A stretch of DNA of 64,000 bases, from assembly GCA_949825025.1 (NCBI GenBank), contig OX463778.1, positions 53,818,364 through 53,882,363 on the forward strand. The letters are read 5' to 3'. The DNA comes from Siphlonurus alternatus (Eukaryota; Arthropoda; Insecta; Ephemeroptera; Siphlonuridae). Position numbers and translations under genes: made by a program. The notes beneath the pieces were generated by a model. It was not told the DNA's origin, ran no database searches, and saw nothing but the letters and a program-made list of their open reading frames with translations. Positions within the stretch are counted from its first letter, which is position 1, and every line of letters starts with the position of its first letter. This document shows, piece by piece, positions 9,389 through 19,010 of this stretch.

Positions 9389-11928
9389 ATGGCACGCTGC
9401 ACTCGCCCGTGTGTCAAGTACGTACTTATTGTGTTCAACGGAATATGTGCGGTGAGTAATGGAACTTACAAAAGCAAACTCATGTTTTTTATCACGTTTT
9501 GGTCTGAATCGACATCAAGTTTTTGATGCAGAAATGGAGAAAGGGTGCAAAATTCTGTTACTACGATTTTTTTTTCAGATTTTTTTCAGGGTCCGGGAAC
9601 TTATTTTTTAAAAAATTATTAAAAGTACAGAAAAAGTGACGCCTCTAGACGCCTCTCTGAATAAAATGATAGGACCTGCAAGGGGAGTGGGTTTAAACCC
9701 GACCTCGGTAAAACTTTTAAGTAATATAACTGTACTTTCGGGGCTCTAAATTGAAAGAAACTGTGCGTGGAATTGTTCCTATATAAAATTGTATGAAAAA
9801 ACTTACTGTTTGTGTAAATTATTTGCTCATGTTACCTCTGTATAGATTTGACATAAGTTATAAAATATTAAGTAACTCAATGTTTTGTGCTCTATCAATT
9901 TATTTAGTTTGAGGAAACTTGTCTAAATTATCAACATTCAGTTAATTCATGTTCTTTGCAACAAAATGATAATATGATTAATTAGAGTAGTTACTATTGA
10001 AGAACATTAATTAAAACTAATTTTATTTGTGGCATATATATTTTTTATTGTTATTTCAATTATACAAAAATTAACGACGTATTTTATTAACTTTTGAAAA
10101 CATAGGTGATTAGTTATCATCCACCTCAGTTTAAAGAACAGAAAATTTTACGAACAAAAATAAAAAGTCTATAAATGTTTGTCATATTTCCAGCTTGGCA
10201 GTGTTGCACTGATGGTGGTAGCTTCGATGATTCAGTGGAGACTTTACTACTACCATTTATTTAGCTCCGTTAACGTAAGTTAAACACAAACAAGGTTGTA
10301 CCATTGGCTATAAATATTAGACGGTGAAAATGCTGATCTCCCAAATGTAATGGGGATAAAAATTGTTAATTTAATTGCACGTTCAGTTTGACTCGAGTTT
10401 TAGATAATAGAATATACCAAGGAGTTATGATGTATCCTAAGAATCTTAAGTATGCAACCTGTGCTAATATACACGCTGTGATTTGCTTGTCGTGCAATTT
10501 TCTAACACTTCGTGAACAAATGTGTTAACAGAGGTTTCCATACATATAGATACTTTACTTGTTTTGCTGGAGAAAAAAAACAAGGTATATGATAAAAAAA
10601 CACGTTCACGAAATCTTCCTCGGTGCACAGCTGTCCGTGGCCACAGTGATGCTGCTGGTGACCTCGAGTCTGCTGGTGCTCATTTCGGTGCTCGCGTGCT
10701 GGGCCGCCATCTTGGAGAACAGGTGGATGCTCAACACGGTGAGTTGATGAACTGAACCGAAGTCAATAAATCAATAAAAATTATGAAATGCCCTAAAGCA
10801 ACTCCATCACGACGTCCCTTCTCTCAGTCTGCAGGGTTGTCGTTTTTGACCAGTTCGACCCAGTTGGCGGGGGCCGGCTTGGCGCTAGCAGTGGCGTTCA
10901 GCTCCTCCGACCTGCACTCCTCGCTCGAGTCCAGCATGTCAGAGATGGGGGCACTGTACCTGAGTCCAGGTCAAGAGGGCGACCTGGCCAGACTCGCCTG
11001 GGACCACACGCAGAAAGACGTGAGAAACTTGGAGGCAGGCTCGGACTGGGAAGCTAGTCAGGACCACATATAGACAGCAGGGGTCACCTGGAAAGGGGTC
11101 TGAGGTCATTTTTGTATACTCCCTGTGTTAAAACGTGAAGAGACCAGTCAGAGATCCTTATGGCCAGTCCAAGCCTGCATGGAGGGTCTAAATATGGGAG
11201 GAAAATCACAATCGAAGATTCTGTTTAAAAAGTATATTTGATTCAGGATATAATTATAATTAATTAATGTCCTAAATCTAAGATAGCAGATAGCTCATTA
11301 TTGCAACGAGATCATAGTAGACACAGCTCATTATTACGGACGAGGGACGATAACCTGACGTAGTTCTTCTTTCCCAGCTACATTGTTGCGGCAAGTCAGG
11401 ACCCCAGGATTGGTTGAATCTGGGGTTGGCTGCCCCGCCTCCCTCGTGCCAATGTGACGTCACCAGCCCCCAGTGTGAGGCGGGGGTGTACTCGACGGGG
11501 TGCTACGGGGCCCTGGTGTGGATCTTGTACGACCTGGAGCGGCTCGTGGCAATGCTGAGCTTCGTCATTGCCGGAGTGCAGGTGAATATATCAGAGATGG
11601 CGCTAAAATGTACATGTAAAGGTGGATTCACATGGCGATTTTTATCATGCGACGCGAATAATGCGCACTTGCTGTAACATCCAGTTGGTGCCCATATTTG
11701 GCGATTAAAAGAAAAAGAGCATCGTAATTAACGCGATTCCCGGCGAATTCGCTGCCGCATAGGATTTCACAGCTTTTACGTCAAAATCGCATCGCATCGC
11801 CGCTGTCGCCATCTGAATCCGCCTTTACATCGAAATATTTGTTCCAGATTGTTGTCTGCGTGGTGCTCGCTCTGATACTTGGGTGCCTGGTGCATCGACA
11901 TCGAAGAAAGATGACGAACGTGTTTTAA
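9389..11928 (+). CDS. Tetraspanin gene 2 (six exons, about 242 aa)
   Basis: Coding exons: 9389-9451, 10194-10274, 10631-10738, 10828-11019, 11378-11581, 11848-11928; all introns phase 0 with GT-AG ends. It encodes a second tetraspanin, again with four membrane segments and a large loop with C151-C152-G153, P-P-P-S-C172-Q-C174, C181 and C190. The TM2 exon has A-C-W-A-A-I-L-E-N in place of the usual G-C-C-G-A-x-x-E-S, so one conserved palmitoyl cysteine is lost. The tail ends H-R-H-R-R-K-M-T-N-V-F, a basic cytosolic end. Intron 3 is only 89 bases. The exon 4 acceptor is taken as CTCTCAG at 10827, because the competing TGCAG seven bases on reads into a stop. Intron 1 has a family A TIR element and intron 5 a family B TIR element. 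Confidence 0.9.
9508..9725. mobile_element. TIR element family A, 3'-truncated copy in intron 1 of tetraspanin 2
   Basis: Similar to 6233-6543 from the left end (TCGACATCA, then GCAGAAATGGAGAAAGGGTGC) through the tRNA-like centre (GATAGGACCTGCAAGGGG, GTGGGTTTAAACCCGACC). The right terminal repeat is missing, so the copy is truncated near 9725. Confidence 0.6.
11617..11827. mobile_element. TIR element family B in intron 5 of tetraspanin 2
   Basis: A 211-bp element: the left end TAAAGGTGGATTCACATGGC pairs with the right end GCCATCTGAATCCGCCTTTA. Inner parts are rich in GCG/CGC (GCGACGCGA, ATCGCATCGC). It is non-coding and MITE-like; TTTA/TAAA at the ends may be part of the TIR or the target site. 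A degraded relative lies in the same intron of gene 3. Confidence 0.7.
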
Positions 11929-12142
11929 TATAACATCATTGTGAAATTAATGTAATGTATTTTTTTTTTTTTAATTAATGTGTTTTCGTCAAAAACTACA
12001 GTATTCACCACAGTACTGACGTACTGATCGAACAAATGACCATCACTTCTATAATCTCTTAGCTTGGAATAATAATAATGTCATTGATGTATATTATAAT
12101 GTCATAATAATGTTTACTTGTTTGTATTTGTTCATTTGATCC

Positions 12143-12157
12143 AATAAACTGAATAAA
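12143..12157 (+). terminator. Polyadenylation signals of tetraspanin 2
   Basis: Two AATAAA hexamers, at 12143-12148 and 12152-12157, lie about 215 bases after the stop codon of gene 2 and precede a T/G-rich stretch. Confidence 0.6.
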
Positions 12158-12264
12158 ACCAAAAAAAATGTTTGCTTTTTGACAAGAGTTAAAGACCTGT
12201 TCTATATATGAAAGCTTTTTTCGATACTTTCTGATTTTCTCCTTAAAACTCTCCTTTCATTCCG

Positions 12265-12439
<175 letters not shown>

Positions 12440-13475
12440 CTTATTGTATTTCCCGATTGTTAATAATATAACAGTTGGCAGTTATAGGGACACTCAACGA
12501 CGTTTTTGACCAAAAATGACCTTTCTTGGCCCCTCCGTCTCGGTCTGCAGGATTCACTCACTGAGTACATATATATATTCAATATTAGGTAATATGAAAA
12601 TGCGTTTTCCACTCAATTGCTCCACCTATCTAACTTTATTATAGAAAATAAGGACAAAATCGTCTTTGATCAATAATTAAAAAAAAAATCAGTGTTTTGG
12701 ACACAATGCTGTAAAATGATACATCCAATGTGCCGATTCTCGTGAATAATTTTATTGGTTCATTCTTTTTTTACGGACAGTTTGAATACATTACTTGATA
12801 AAATTATTTATTGTAATTAAACATAAAAAAAAATCAATATACATTAATTCATAGCTTTGCATAATTGTTTGTGTTCTGATATTTTTCCTGGTGCTTTTAT
12901 GCCACGGACATTGACGTGCTGTGATGGTCCACACAAGTCAATGTATAAAAAAATACGATTTTACATACGACGCATTTTCTTAATAATAAATGTACCCTGT
13001 TAGTAAAATAATTTAAGGCAGCTTATTTGGACAAAATCGACTTCAATTAAAAACTTATAGTTCCAACAATATGTACATTTTTAAATAGGCCCAATAATAT
13101 TAATTTAACATGCGACATTCAGTTTAATAATATTTATTCATCAAACACCAGTGGTGTACACCAAATTTCTCACAGTTGAAAATGACGTCACGTTTTTTTC
13201 TTGTAAACTTGCTACCGAGCAGGGCTTAAGAACACACCTAATATCTCCATATTGTATATGCAATTATACCTTATTATATTTTCTTAATGAGGAGAGCCAT
13301 AATTAAATTAGTTAAACGTGGTGCAATTAATAAAGAGGTTATAATTTTTATTTTCAAGAAGTTCAGAAAATTCTCGTGAAATCACGCCATGGCTTAAAAT
13401 TGTCTTCCCTAGATAAAACTGCGATTTGTAATCTCCAAACGAGATAACACCACCCTGTCACTTCAGTGTCGCGGC
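12440..13475. other. Spacer between tetraspanin 2 and 3
   Basis: AT-rich DNA without a supportable gene. One TGACGTCA at 13183-13190. The 30-40 bases before 13476 are presumed 5' UTR of gene 3; no clear TATA or initiator could be fixed. Confidence 0.5.
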
Positions 13476-16146
13476 ATGCGCTGCCTGACTCGGAGCGTCA
13501 AATGTCTTCTTCTCGTCTGCAGTGTCATTTTGGCGGTAAGATTCAAATTTTCTCCTCCACAGTTCATAAAGTGTATTATAGTTCCGAGAACTTGAGACAG
13601 TGTCGCTGTAGTTAATTTTAATTACCATAAGACCTTTATTTGTTAATTTTCTGAAAGGTAGAAATGTAAGGGGCAAGCAATTTTAAGCAACTTGAGTGAA
13701 AACAGAAATCGAAAAACTGCACGAAAATTTTTATTACTAAAATGAATAAAAGGTACCAAATTGTGATACTGTGTGATTTTTTTTCAGATTTATGTCGAGT
13801 CTCCCTGAATGCTTAGTAAAAAACATAGGGTTAGACACCTTTTGACACCTTCAGGGGACGTGGCTGCACTTAAAATATATATTTTGTTCATGGACTAAAA
13901 AAAAATTGAATATCAAACCTAGTTTGTCACACTATTCATTTCTGCAGTAAAAAAAAAACCTGTAGGTTTTACAATTGTATAAAAAAAAAATATATTCAAA
14001 TTTGTAATACTTAATAAATGCTGAATATACAGTAAAATAATAATTGTTAGTACTTATTAATTACACGACAAACACATCAATGTTTACGTGCACGATGTTG
14101 GCAGACGGGAGGTATCGTGATCGTCACGACAGGCACCATGGTCCACGCCACTCTCAGGCTTCACTGTGCTCTCTTCACCGACGATAATGTAAGGTTACAT
14201 ATCATTAGTTTGCAATGGACATCACTGATCACCTTCACTGCAGGTGTCTACCTTTGCGGTGCTGCTAATTACCTCGGGGGTGTCTTTGTTCCTGGTTTCG
14301 TTCCTCGGCCTTGGGGCGGTGCTGCAGGAGTCACGCATCCTGCTGATGGCCGTGAGTGACCTTGAGAAAGGGTCCTTGACCTCTGACATTTTGTTTAATA
14401 ATGAAATATTGATCTTAATTTTTACTGCATGCAGAAATGGATACAGGGTGCAAATGCAAAGTTATGTTTGTTTGTTTTTTTTTTCAGTTTTTTTACTGCC
14501 CTGTAGCTATTTAAAAAAAAAATGTTGAAATTCCTTTTTGTGACGTCACGCGGTGGCAAGTCCTATCATTCTCTTAAGGAGTGATGCCTCGTGACGTCAC
14601 AAAAAAAAACACTTTCAATAATTTTTTAAAAATATAGTTCCAGGAATGTAAAAAATCTGGAAAATATCAGGGAGGCATAACTTTGCACCCTCTATCAATT
14701 TCTGCAATAAAAAAAAATGAGGTCGGTACTCCATTTAACATGGATAATGAAGATTAAGTGATTTGGTGACAAAATAGGCCGACATGTTAATAGTCACATA
14801 ATCTTGTATGCCAATATGAAGTATAATATGAGTTGCCTGACAATACAATGAGCTACCTTGTGCACTGATAATTGAAATAAAAGTGAATGTTAAAAAGTGG
14901 CTATCAAGATTTTTTATGCATTGACTATATGAATAACTTTAAGTTAAATGTGAGATTATATTTATGTATAAAATATTTAGCTTTATAGTACTGACTTGTC
15001 ATATATAAACTTTAACATTTCTTCATGTACACTCGTCGCCTTAGAAATTTCATATTTGCAGCATTGTTAATCAACATGTTATTTTTACGGGGAATAATGA
15101 TTTAACAACGCGGACATTTTCCCAGGCGACGATTATACATGAAGATATGACTGTGGGAAGAAATTGAAATATTAAAAAAAAAAAAAAATTGAAGCTTTCA
15201 ATAATTACAAATAAAACAATTTATATAATTTCTTCTCAACTTAATATTATTTTATCCCGCTAGCTAGGAGTGGCGCTGCTGTCACTGGCGGTGGTTCAGG
15301 TCGCCTCGCTGGTGCTGCTCCAGCCGAGCGAGGTGGGACCTGGCCTCAGGGTCGCCATGCGGGACCTCCAGCGAGCCTACGTTCTCGGACAGGGAGGGGC
15401 GAGACAAAGCTGGGATACCCTGCAGAGAGCGGTAGGTTTAGTCTTCACCCGAGTTGAAATCTTTCTCTCCGTCTAGTTCCCTCCTATTTTCACTATTTTA
15501 TAGGGAATAAGAGGGAAAAGACGTCCACTTTCCTCTTATTGTTAGAAATATTATTTCCATTTCATTCTCCGTTCCAGTTCCAGTGCTGCGGCACGGAGGG
15601 CCCGGGGGACTGGGACTATGTCGGTGCGGCCCCGCCCCTCTCATGTCGGTGTCACGGGGGCCCGGGGTGTCAGGAGGGGGTGTGGCAGTCCGGCTGTCAC
15701 CCCGGCCTGGCGCAGTTCGTGGTTCAAGCGGAGGAGGCGCTTGTGACGTCAGCCGCCGTGTGCGCGGGAGTTCAGGTGCGTGGGGCAGAGCGAACTTGAT
15801 TAGGTACTCAAGTACGCTCTGCGTGGGGACTTGCTTTAAATGTAGGCACGGCTGCACTGGCGTACTTATTTACGTGGATTTACATGGGCGATTTTCAACC
15901 AGTGATGCGAATAATATAATAAAATATATATTTATTGGCAGTCATGCTTGATGATTAAAAAAAAGCATCAAAATTTGATGAGTGATTTTGCTCGGCTAAT
16001 TCACTTGTGCATCAAAATCGCGTCACCGTTGCCGTCTTTTTTAGGTTTTCGTTGTGTTTGTAACGCTCTCAGTGATTGGATATAATCTCTGGATCACGCG
16101 AAGTACCCCCGAGTGGTTCCGACGAAAACTAAAATTGACAGTGTAG
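13476..16146 (+). CDS. Tetraspanin gene 3 (six exons, about 239 aa)
   Basis: Coding exons: 13476-13535, 14105-14188, 14244-14351, 15264-15431, 15578-15775, 16045-16146, all phase 0 with GT-AG ends. It is a tetraspanin with four membrane segments. The large loop has C143-C144-G145, P-P-L-S-C163-R-C165, C171 and C180. Exon 4 is the shortest of the four genes (56 codons). The TM2 exon reads L-G-L-G-A-V-L-Q-E-S-R, so both cysteines of the usual G-C-C-G motif are absent. Intron 2 is only 55 bases. The last exon (TM4 plus a 20-residue basic tail ending K-L-K-L-T-V) follows a degraded TIR element almost directly, and no AATAAA is seen until 16690, inside the foldback element. A second candidate last exon lies at 18327-18488 in the same phase, so two C-termini are possible. 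The first five exons are firm; the end is less so. Confidence 0.87.
14427..14733. mobile_element. TIR element family A copy in intron 3 of tetraspanin 3
   Basis: Left part GCAGAAATGGATACAGGGTG; right part CTCTATCAATTTCTGCAATA, an A-run and GAGGTCGGTACTCCA. The centre is an inverted block bounded by two GTGACGTCAC sequences (14540-14549 and 14591-14600) around GGCAAGTCCTATCATTC, the reverse complement of the tRNA-like centre in the 9508 copy. The centre is therefore flipped relative to that copy. Confidence 0.65.
15874..16036. mobile_element. Degraded TIR element family B in intron 5 of tetraspanin 3
   Basis: GTGGATTTACATGGGCGATT on the left and ATCAAAATCGCGTCACCG, GCCGTC on the right match the ends of the element at 11617-11827 in gene 2. 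The right terminus is lost, and the acceptor of the last exon (TTTTTTAG, ending 16044) lies just beyond. Confidence 0.55.
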
Positions 16147-16951
16147 CTATAAGTAGTTTGTGGGTTGAATTACGTAATGAGGAATTTGCATGCGTGAATC
16201 TGATTGGCTTAATCGAAAGAGGGGGCTGAGAAATACATGTGTGAATTTTATGCGAATTTTTTGAGCACTGCAAGTATGCTCAAATGCATATTTAAAAGAT
16301 GCACTTTACCTGGAGGCGATGGCGCATCGCCAGTGACGTCATCGCTATGTCAGGTTCGGTTCACTATAGATATGCATACCTGTACGCACCTGCATAACAG
16401 GTAGCCAATCAAAAACAATCTAGCCAAAATTCAAAATTTCAAATGCCTAGCCTATTAGTTTTAAAACTTAAAAAATGCACATTATTCCATATACGCGTAT
16501 TGTAAAAACACACTGGGAGATAAGTAATATTACAAACGTACCTTTCATCATATTTAAATAATAGAAATTGTTTCGCAAATAGTTTCATTTAACTGAAGAG
16601 AAGATGCAATCGATGCAATATCAAGTCCTGCCACCAACTTTTCTGTTTAAATTATTGGCGATTATTGGCGCGTCATGCATCAATCAGCCAATAAAAATGT
16701 GTAAATTTATCATACTGGACTCCTTCCGTATCTGCTGATTATCTATTGATTTATTTTATTAAACCTAAAACTGAGCCTCTTTTCTTATCTACGAAGATAG
16801 TAGGATGCCGTAGGATTCAATATTTAAATTTATTAAGACCCTTGAATCATAATTTATCAATGTCTTTTCAACCCCCTGTTTGCTGCTGCTGAAACCAGAA
16901 ACGGAAGGATTGAAAAATAAATACAGTTTTAATTTCAACATTTCTATAACG

Positions 16952-17024
16952 CCTGTACGTGGTCGAGTGGAAAAGCACTCGTCTTCCATGCAAGAGGTGA
17001 AGAGTTCAAATCTCCTCTGGTTCA
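16952..17024 (+). pseudogene. tRNA-like (SINE-type) module, left arm
   Basis: An A-box-like TGGTCGAGTGG is followed by an anticodon-arm-like CTCGTCTTCCATGCAAGAG and a B-box-like GAGTTCAAATC. By position the anticodon would be UCC (glycine). The acceptor ends do not pair and the T stem has a mismatch, so this is a tRNA-derived relic with a possible pol III promoter, not a working tRNA. Confidence 0.55.
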
Positions 17025-17159
17025 TTTTACATTTTTAGTAGCACGAAGAATTAATTCAAACGTACGGGGTAAAATAATCTTATTTTTTCTTACAATATAA
17101 TCATGTTATACTATTATAAGTCACACTTTTTCATTTAAATACGCACTTACAAAAACTTT

Positions 17160-17194
<35 letters not shown>

Positions 17195-17316
17195 AAACAA
17201 AAAAAGCGTTTCATTCAATGATAGAAAAATTAATAAGAAATTATAAACAAAACTATTTTACCCCGTTTGAGTTAAAAATATGAAATAAACTTCTTCGTGC
17301 TACTAAAAATGTAAAT

Positions 17317-17390
17317 TGAACCGGGGGAGATTTGAACCCTTCACCTCTTGCATGGAAGGCGAGCGCTTTTCCACTCGACCACATATAGGC
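17317..17390 (-). pseudogene. tRNA-like (SINE-type) module, right arm
   Basis: The mirror copy of the left module, on the minus strand, and closer to a tRNA: TGGTCGAGTGG, then CTCGCCTTCCATGCAAGAG, then GGGTTCAAATC and CGGTTCA. Acceptor pairing is again missing. It differs from the left module at several sites, so the arms have drifted independently here. Confidence 0.55.
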
Positions 17391-18326
17391 GTGTAGGAAA
17401 AGTTGAAATTAAAACTGTATTTATTTTTCAATCCTTCCGTTACTGGTTTCAGCAGCAGCAAACAGGGGGTTGAAAAGACATTGATAAATTATGATTCAAG
17501 GGTCTTAATAAATTTAAATATTGAGTCCTACGGCATCCTACTATCTTCGTAGATAAGAAAAGAGGCTCAGTTTTAGGTTTAATAAAATAAATCAATAGAT
17601 AATCAGCAGATACGGAAGGAGTCCAGTATGATAAATTTACACATTTTTATTGGCTGATTGATGCATGACGCGCCAATAATCGCCAATAATTTAAACAGAA
17701 AAGTTGGTGGCAGGACTTGATATTGCATCGATTGCATCTTCTCTTCAGTTAAATGAAACTATTTGCGAAACAATTTCTATTATTTAAATATGATGAAAGG
17801 TACGTTTGTAATATTACTTATCTCCCAGTGTGTTTTTACAATACGCGTATATGGAATAATGTGCATTTTTTAAGTTTTAAAACTAATAGGCTAGGCATTT
17901 GAAATTTTGAATTTTGGCTAGATTGTTTTTGATTGGCTACCTGTTATGCAGGTGCGTACAGGTATGCATATCTATAGTGAACCGAACCTGACATAGCGAT
18001 GACGTCACTGGCGATGCGCCATCGCCTCCAGGTAAAGTGCATCTTTTAAATATGCATTTGAGCATACTTGCAGTGCTCAAAAAATTCGCATAAAATTCAC
18101 ACATGTATTTCTCAGCCCCCTCTTTCGATTAAGCCAATCAGATTCACGCATGCAAATTCCTCATTCAAAATAAATATTTCGTCAACAAGTCTTTGGGTAC
18201 GAAGGACAGAAAGCACCTGAATTTACCTTTGTAGAGTTTCTACTAAATTTATTGAATGCCAGATTATGCATTTTAATGCAGAAAGCATTATTTTTATGAA
18301 GGTTTATGGGTGGCTGTTCGTTTCAG

Positions 18327-18488
18327 GTTCTGGGGGCGCTACTCGCGGTCACCCTGGCTAGGTCCATTCGACCTCCGAGAGTGATCTTGCCCGCGTGGGA
18401 GGACCGACCTTCTGACCTCGAGGTCACCGCGTGGACCAGTTCGGAGGACATGTCACGTGACTTCGCCAGGTTCAGAAGCAAGAAGTGA
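18327..18488 (+). CDS. Tetraspanin-like last exon (TM4 and 34-residue tail), alternative or orphan
   Basis: After the acceptor GTTCGTTTCAG an open exon of 53 codons plus TGA starts in phase 0 with V-L-G-A-L-L-A-V-T-L-A-R-S-I-R. This closely resembles the last exon of gene 1 (L-V-G-V-I-F-A-L-T-L-A-S-A-I) and follows the family TM4 pattern better than the gene 3 exon at 16045. A long acidic and polar cytosolic tail follows, ending F-R-S-K-K. No exons 1-5 precede it within reach except those of gene 3. It is therefore an alternative 3' exon of gene 3, the original one displaced by the foldback insertion, or the remnant of a deleted gene. An AATAAA lies at 18748. Confidence 0.65.
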   Translation, partial: VLGALLAVTLARSIRPPRVILPAWEDRPSDLEVTAWTSSEDMSRDFARFRSKK

Positions 18489-18747
18489 AAACATCAGGGT
18501 GTTCTGATGTGACCTTAGCTACGTCTGTTACTTCCATCAAAATCCAGCTCGATCATTGGACTGCTAGGTTGCTGTTCTATTGACCCAACCCTGGATTTTA
18601 TAGAAGAAGAAGCTGCAACAGTGTTTTAAATTTAATATTCTATTTGATCAAACTTGTAACACTAACATATACCTGAATGTGAAAAATTATATTAAATTTG
18701 TTAAATTAATTTTTCTCCTGAACTGATTATTATTTACGAAATCACAA

Positions 18748-18753
18748 AATAAA
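18748..18753 (+). terminator. Polyadenylation signal after the 18.3-kb tetraspanin exon
   Basis: AATAAA, 260 bases after the TGA of the 18327-18488 exon. Its presence supports that exon being a true 3' end. Confidence 0.45.
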
Positions 18754-19010
18754 CTTTATAAAAAATATGTACTACTGATTTTATTGATAAATCATTAATG
18801 CAACGACAATGAAAAATCATCTTTGCTACAACAGCTATAAGAACTTTTGTAAACATTGTCCAATTATTTAACAGAGCGATAAGATGAAAGTTAATTACTT
18901 CAACGAAGTTCTGATAAAGTCCTGCTTATCTGCATTGTCCGCTAGGGTGTTTGTCAGATAATTTGGTGCTGCGATAGTGTAGTTAACTGAACGCATCCCT
19001 CCAAACGAGG

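Larger units (their letters stand above)
16176..18165. mobile_element. 2-kb foldback element with two tRNA-like modules
   Basis: A nearly perfect 1,990-bp inverted repeat: AATGAGGAATTTGCATGCG at 16176 is mirrored by CGCATGCAAATTCCTCATT ending at 18165. Arms of about 870 bases match closely; the middle 230 bases (poly-A at 17161-17192) are asymmetric. Each arm carries a tRNA-like module in opposite orientation and one TGACGTCA (16334-16341 and 18000-18007). No protein frame was found. It is a non-autonomous foldback transposon. A shorter relative with similar subterminal sequence (ATTGGCT-AATC-AAAGAGG and GAGCACTGCA / TAGCACTGCA) is at 63455-63914. Confidence 0.88.

Noticed and set aside
10835..10850. 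Alternative acceptor TGCAG for exon 4 of tetraspanin 2
   Set aside because: In phase 0 it reads into TGA after four codons; the upstream CTCTCAG keeps the frame open.
13735..13990. Further copy of TIR family A in intron 1 of tetraspanin 3
   Set aside because: TTTTTTTTCAGATTTATG and CATTTCTGCAGTAAAAAA recall the family, but neither terminal repeat nor the tRNA-like centre is convincing; left out of the feature list.
15498..15857. 119-codon antisense frame over tetraspanin 3 exon 5
   Set aside because: A proline- and arginine-rich shadow of a GC-rich exon; the sense strand has the CCG loop and proper splice sites.
16952..17390. Two working tRNA-Gly genes
   Set aside because: A- and B-box-like parts are present, but acceptor stems do not pair and T stems have mismatches in both copies; called as tRNA-like relics instead.
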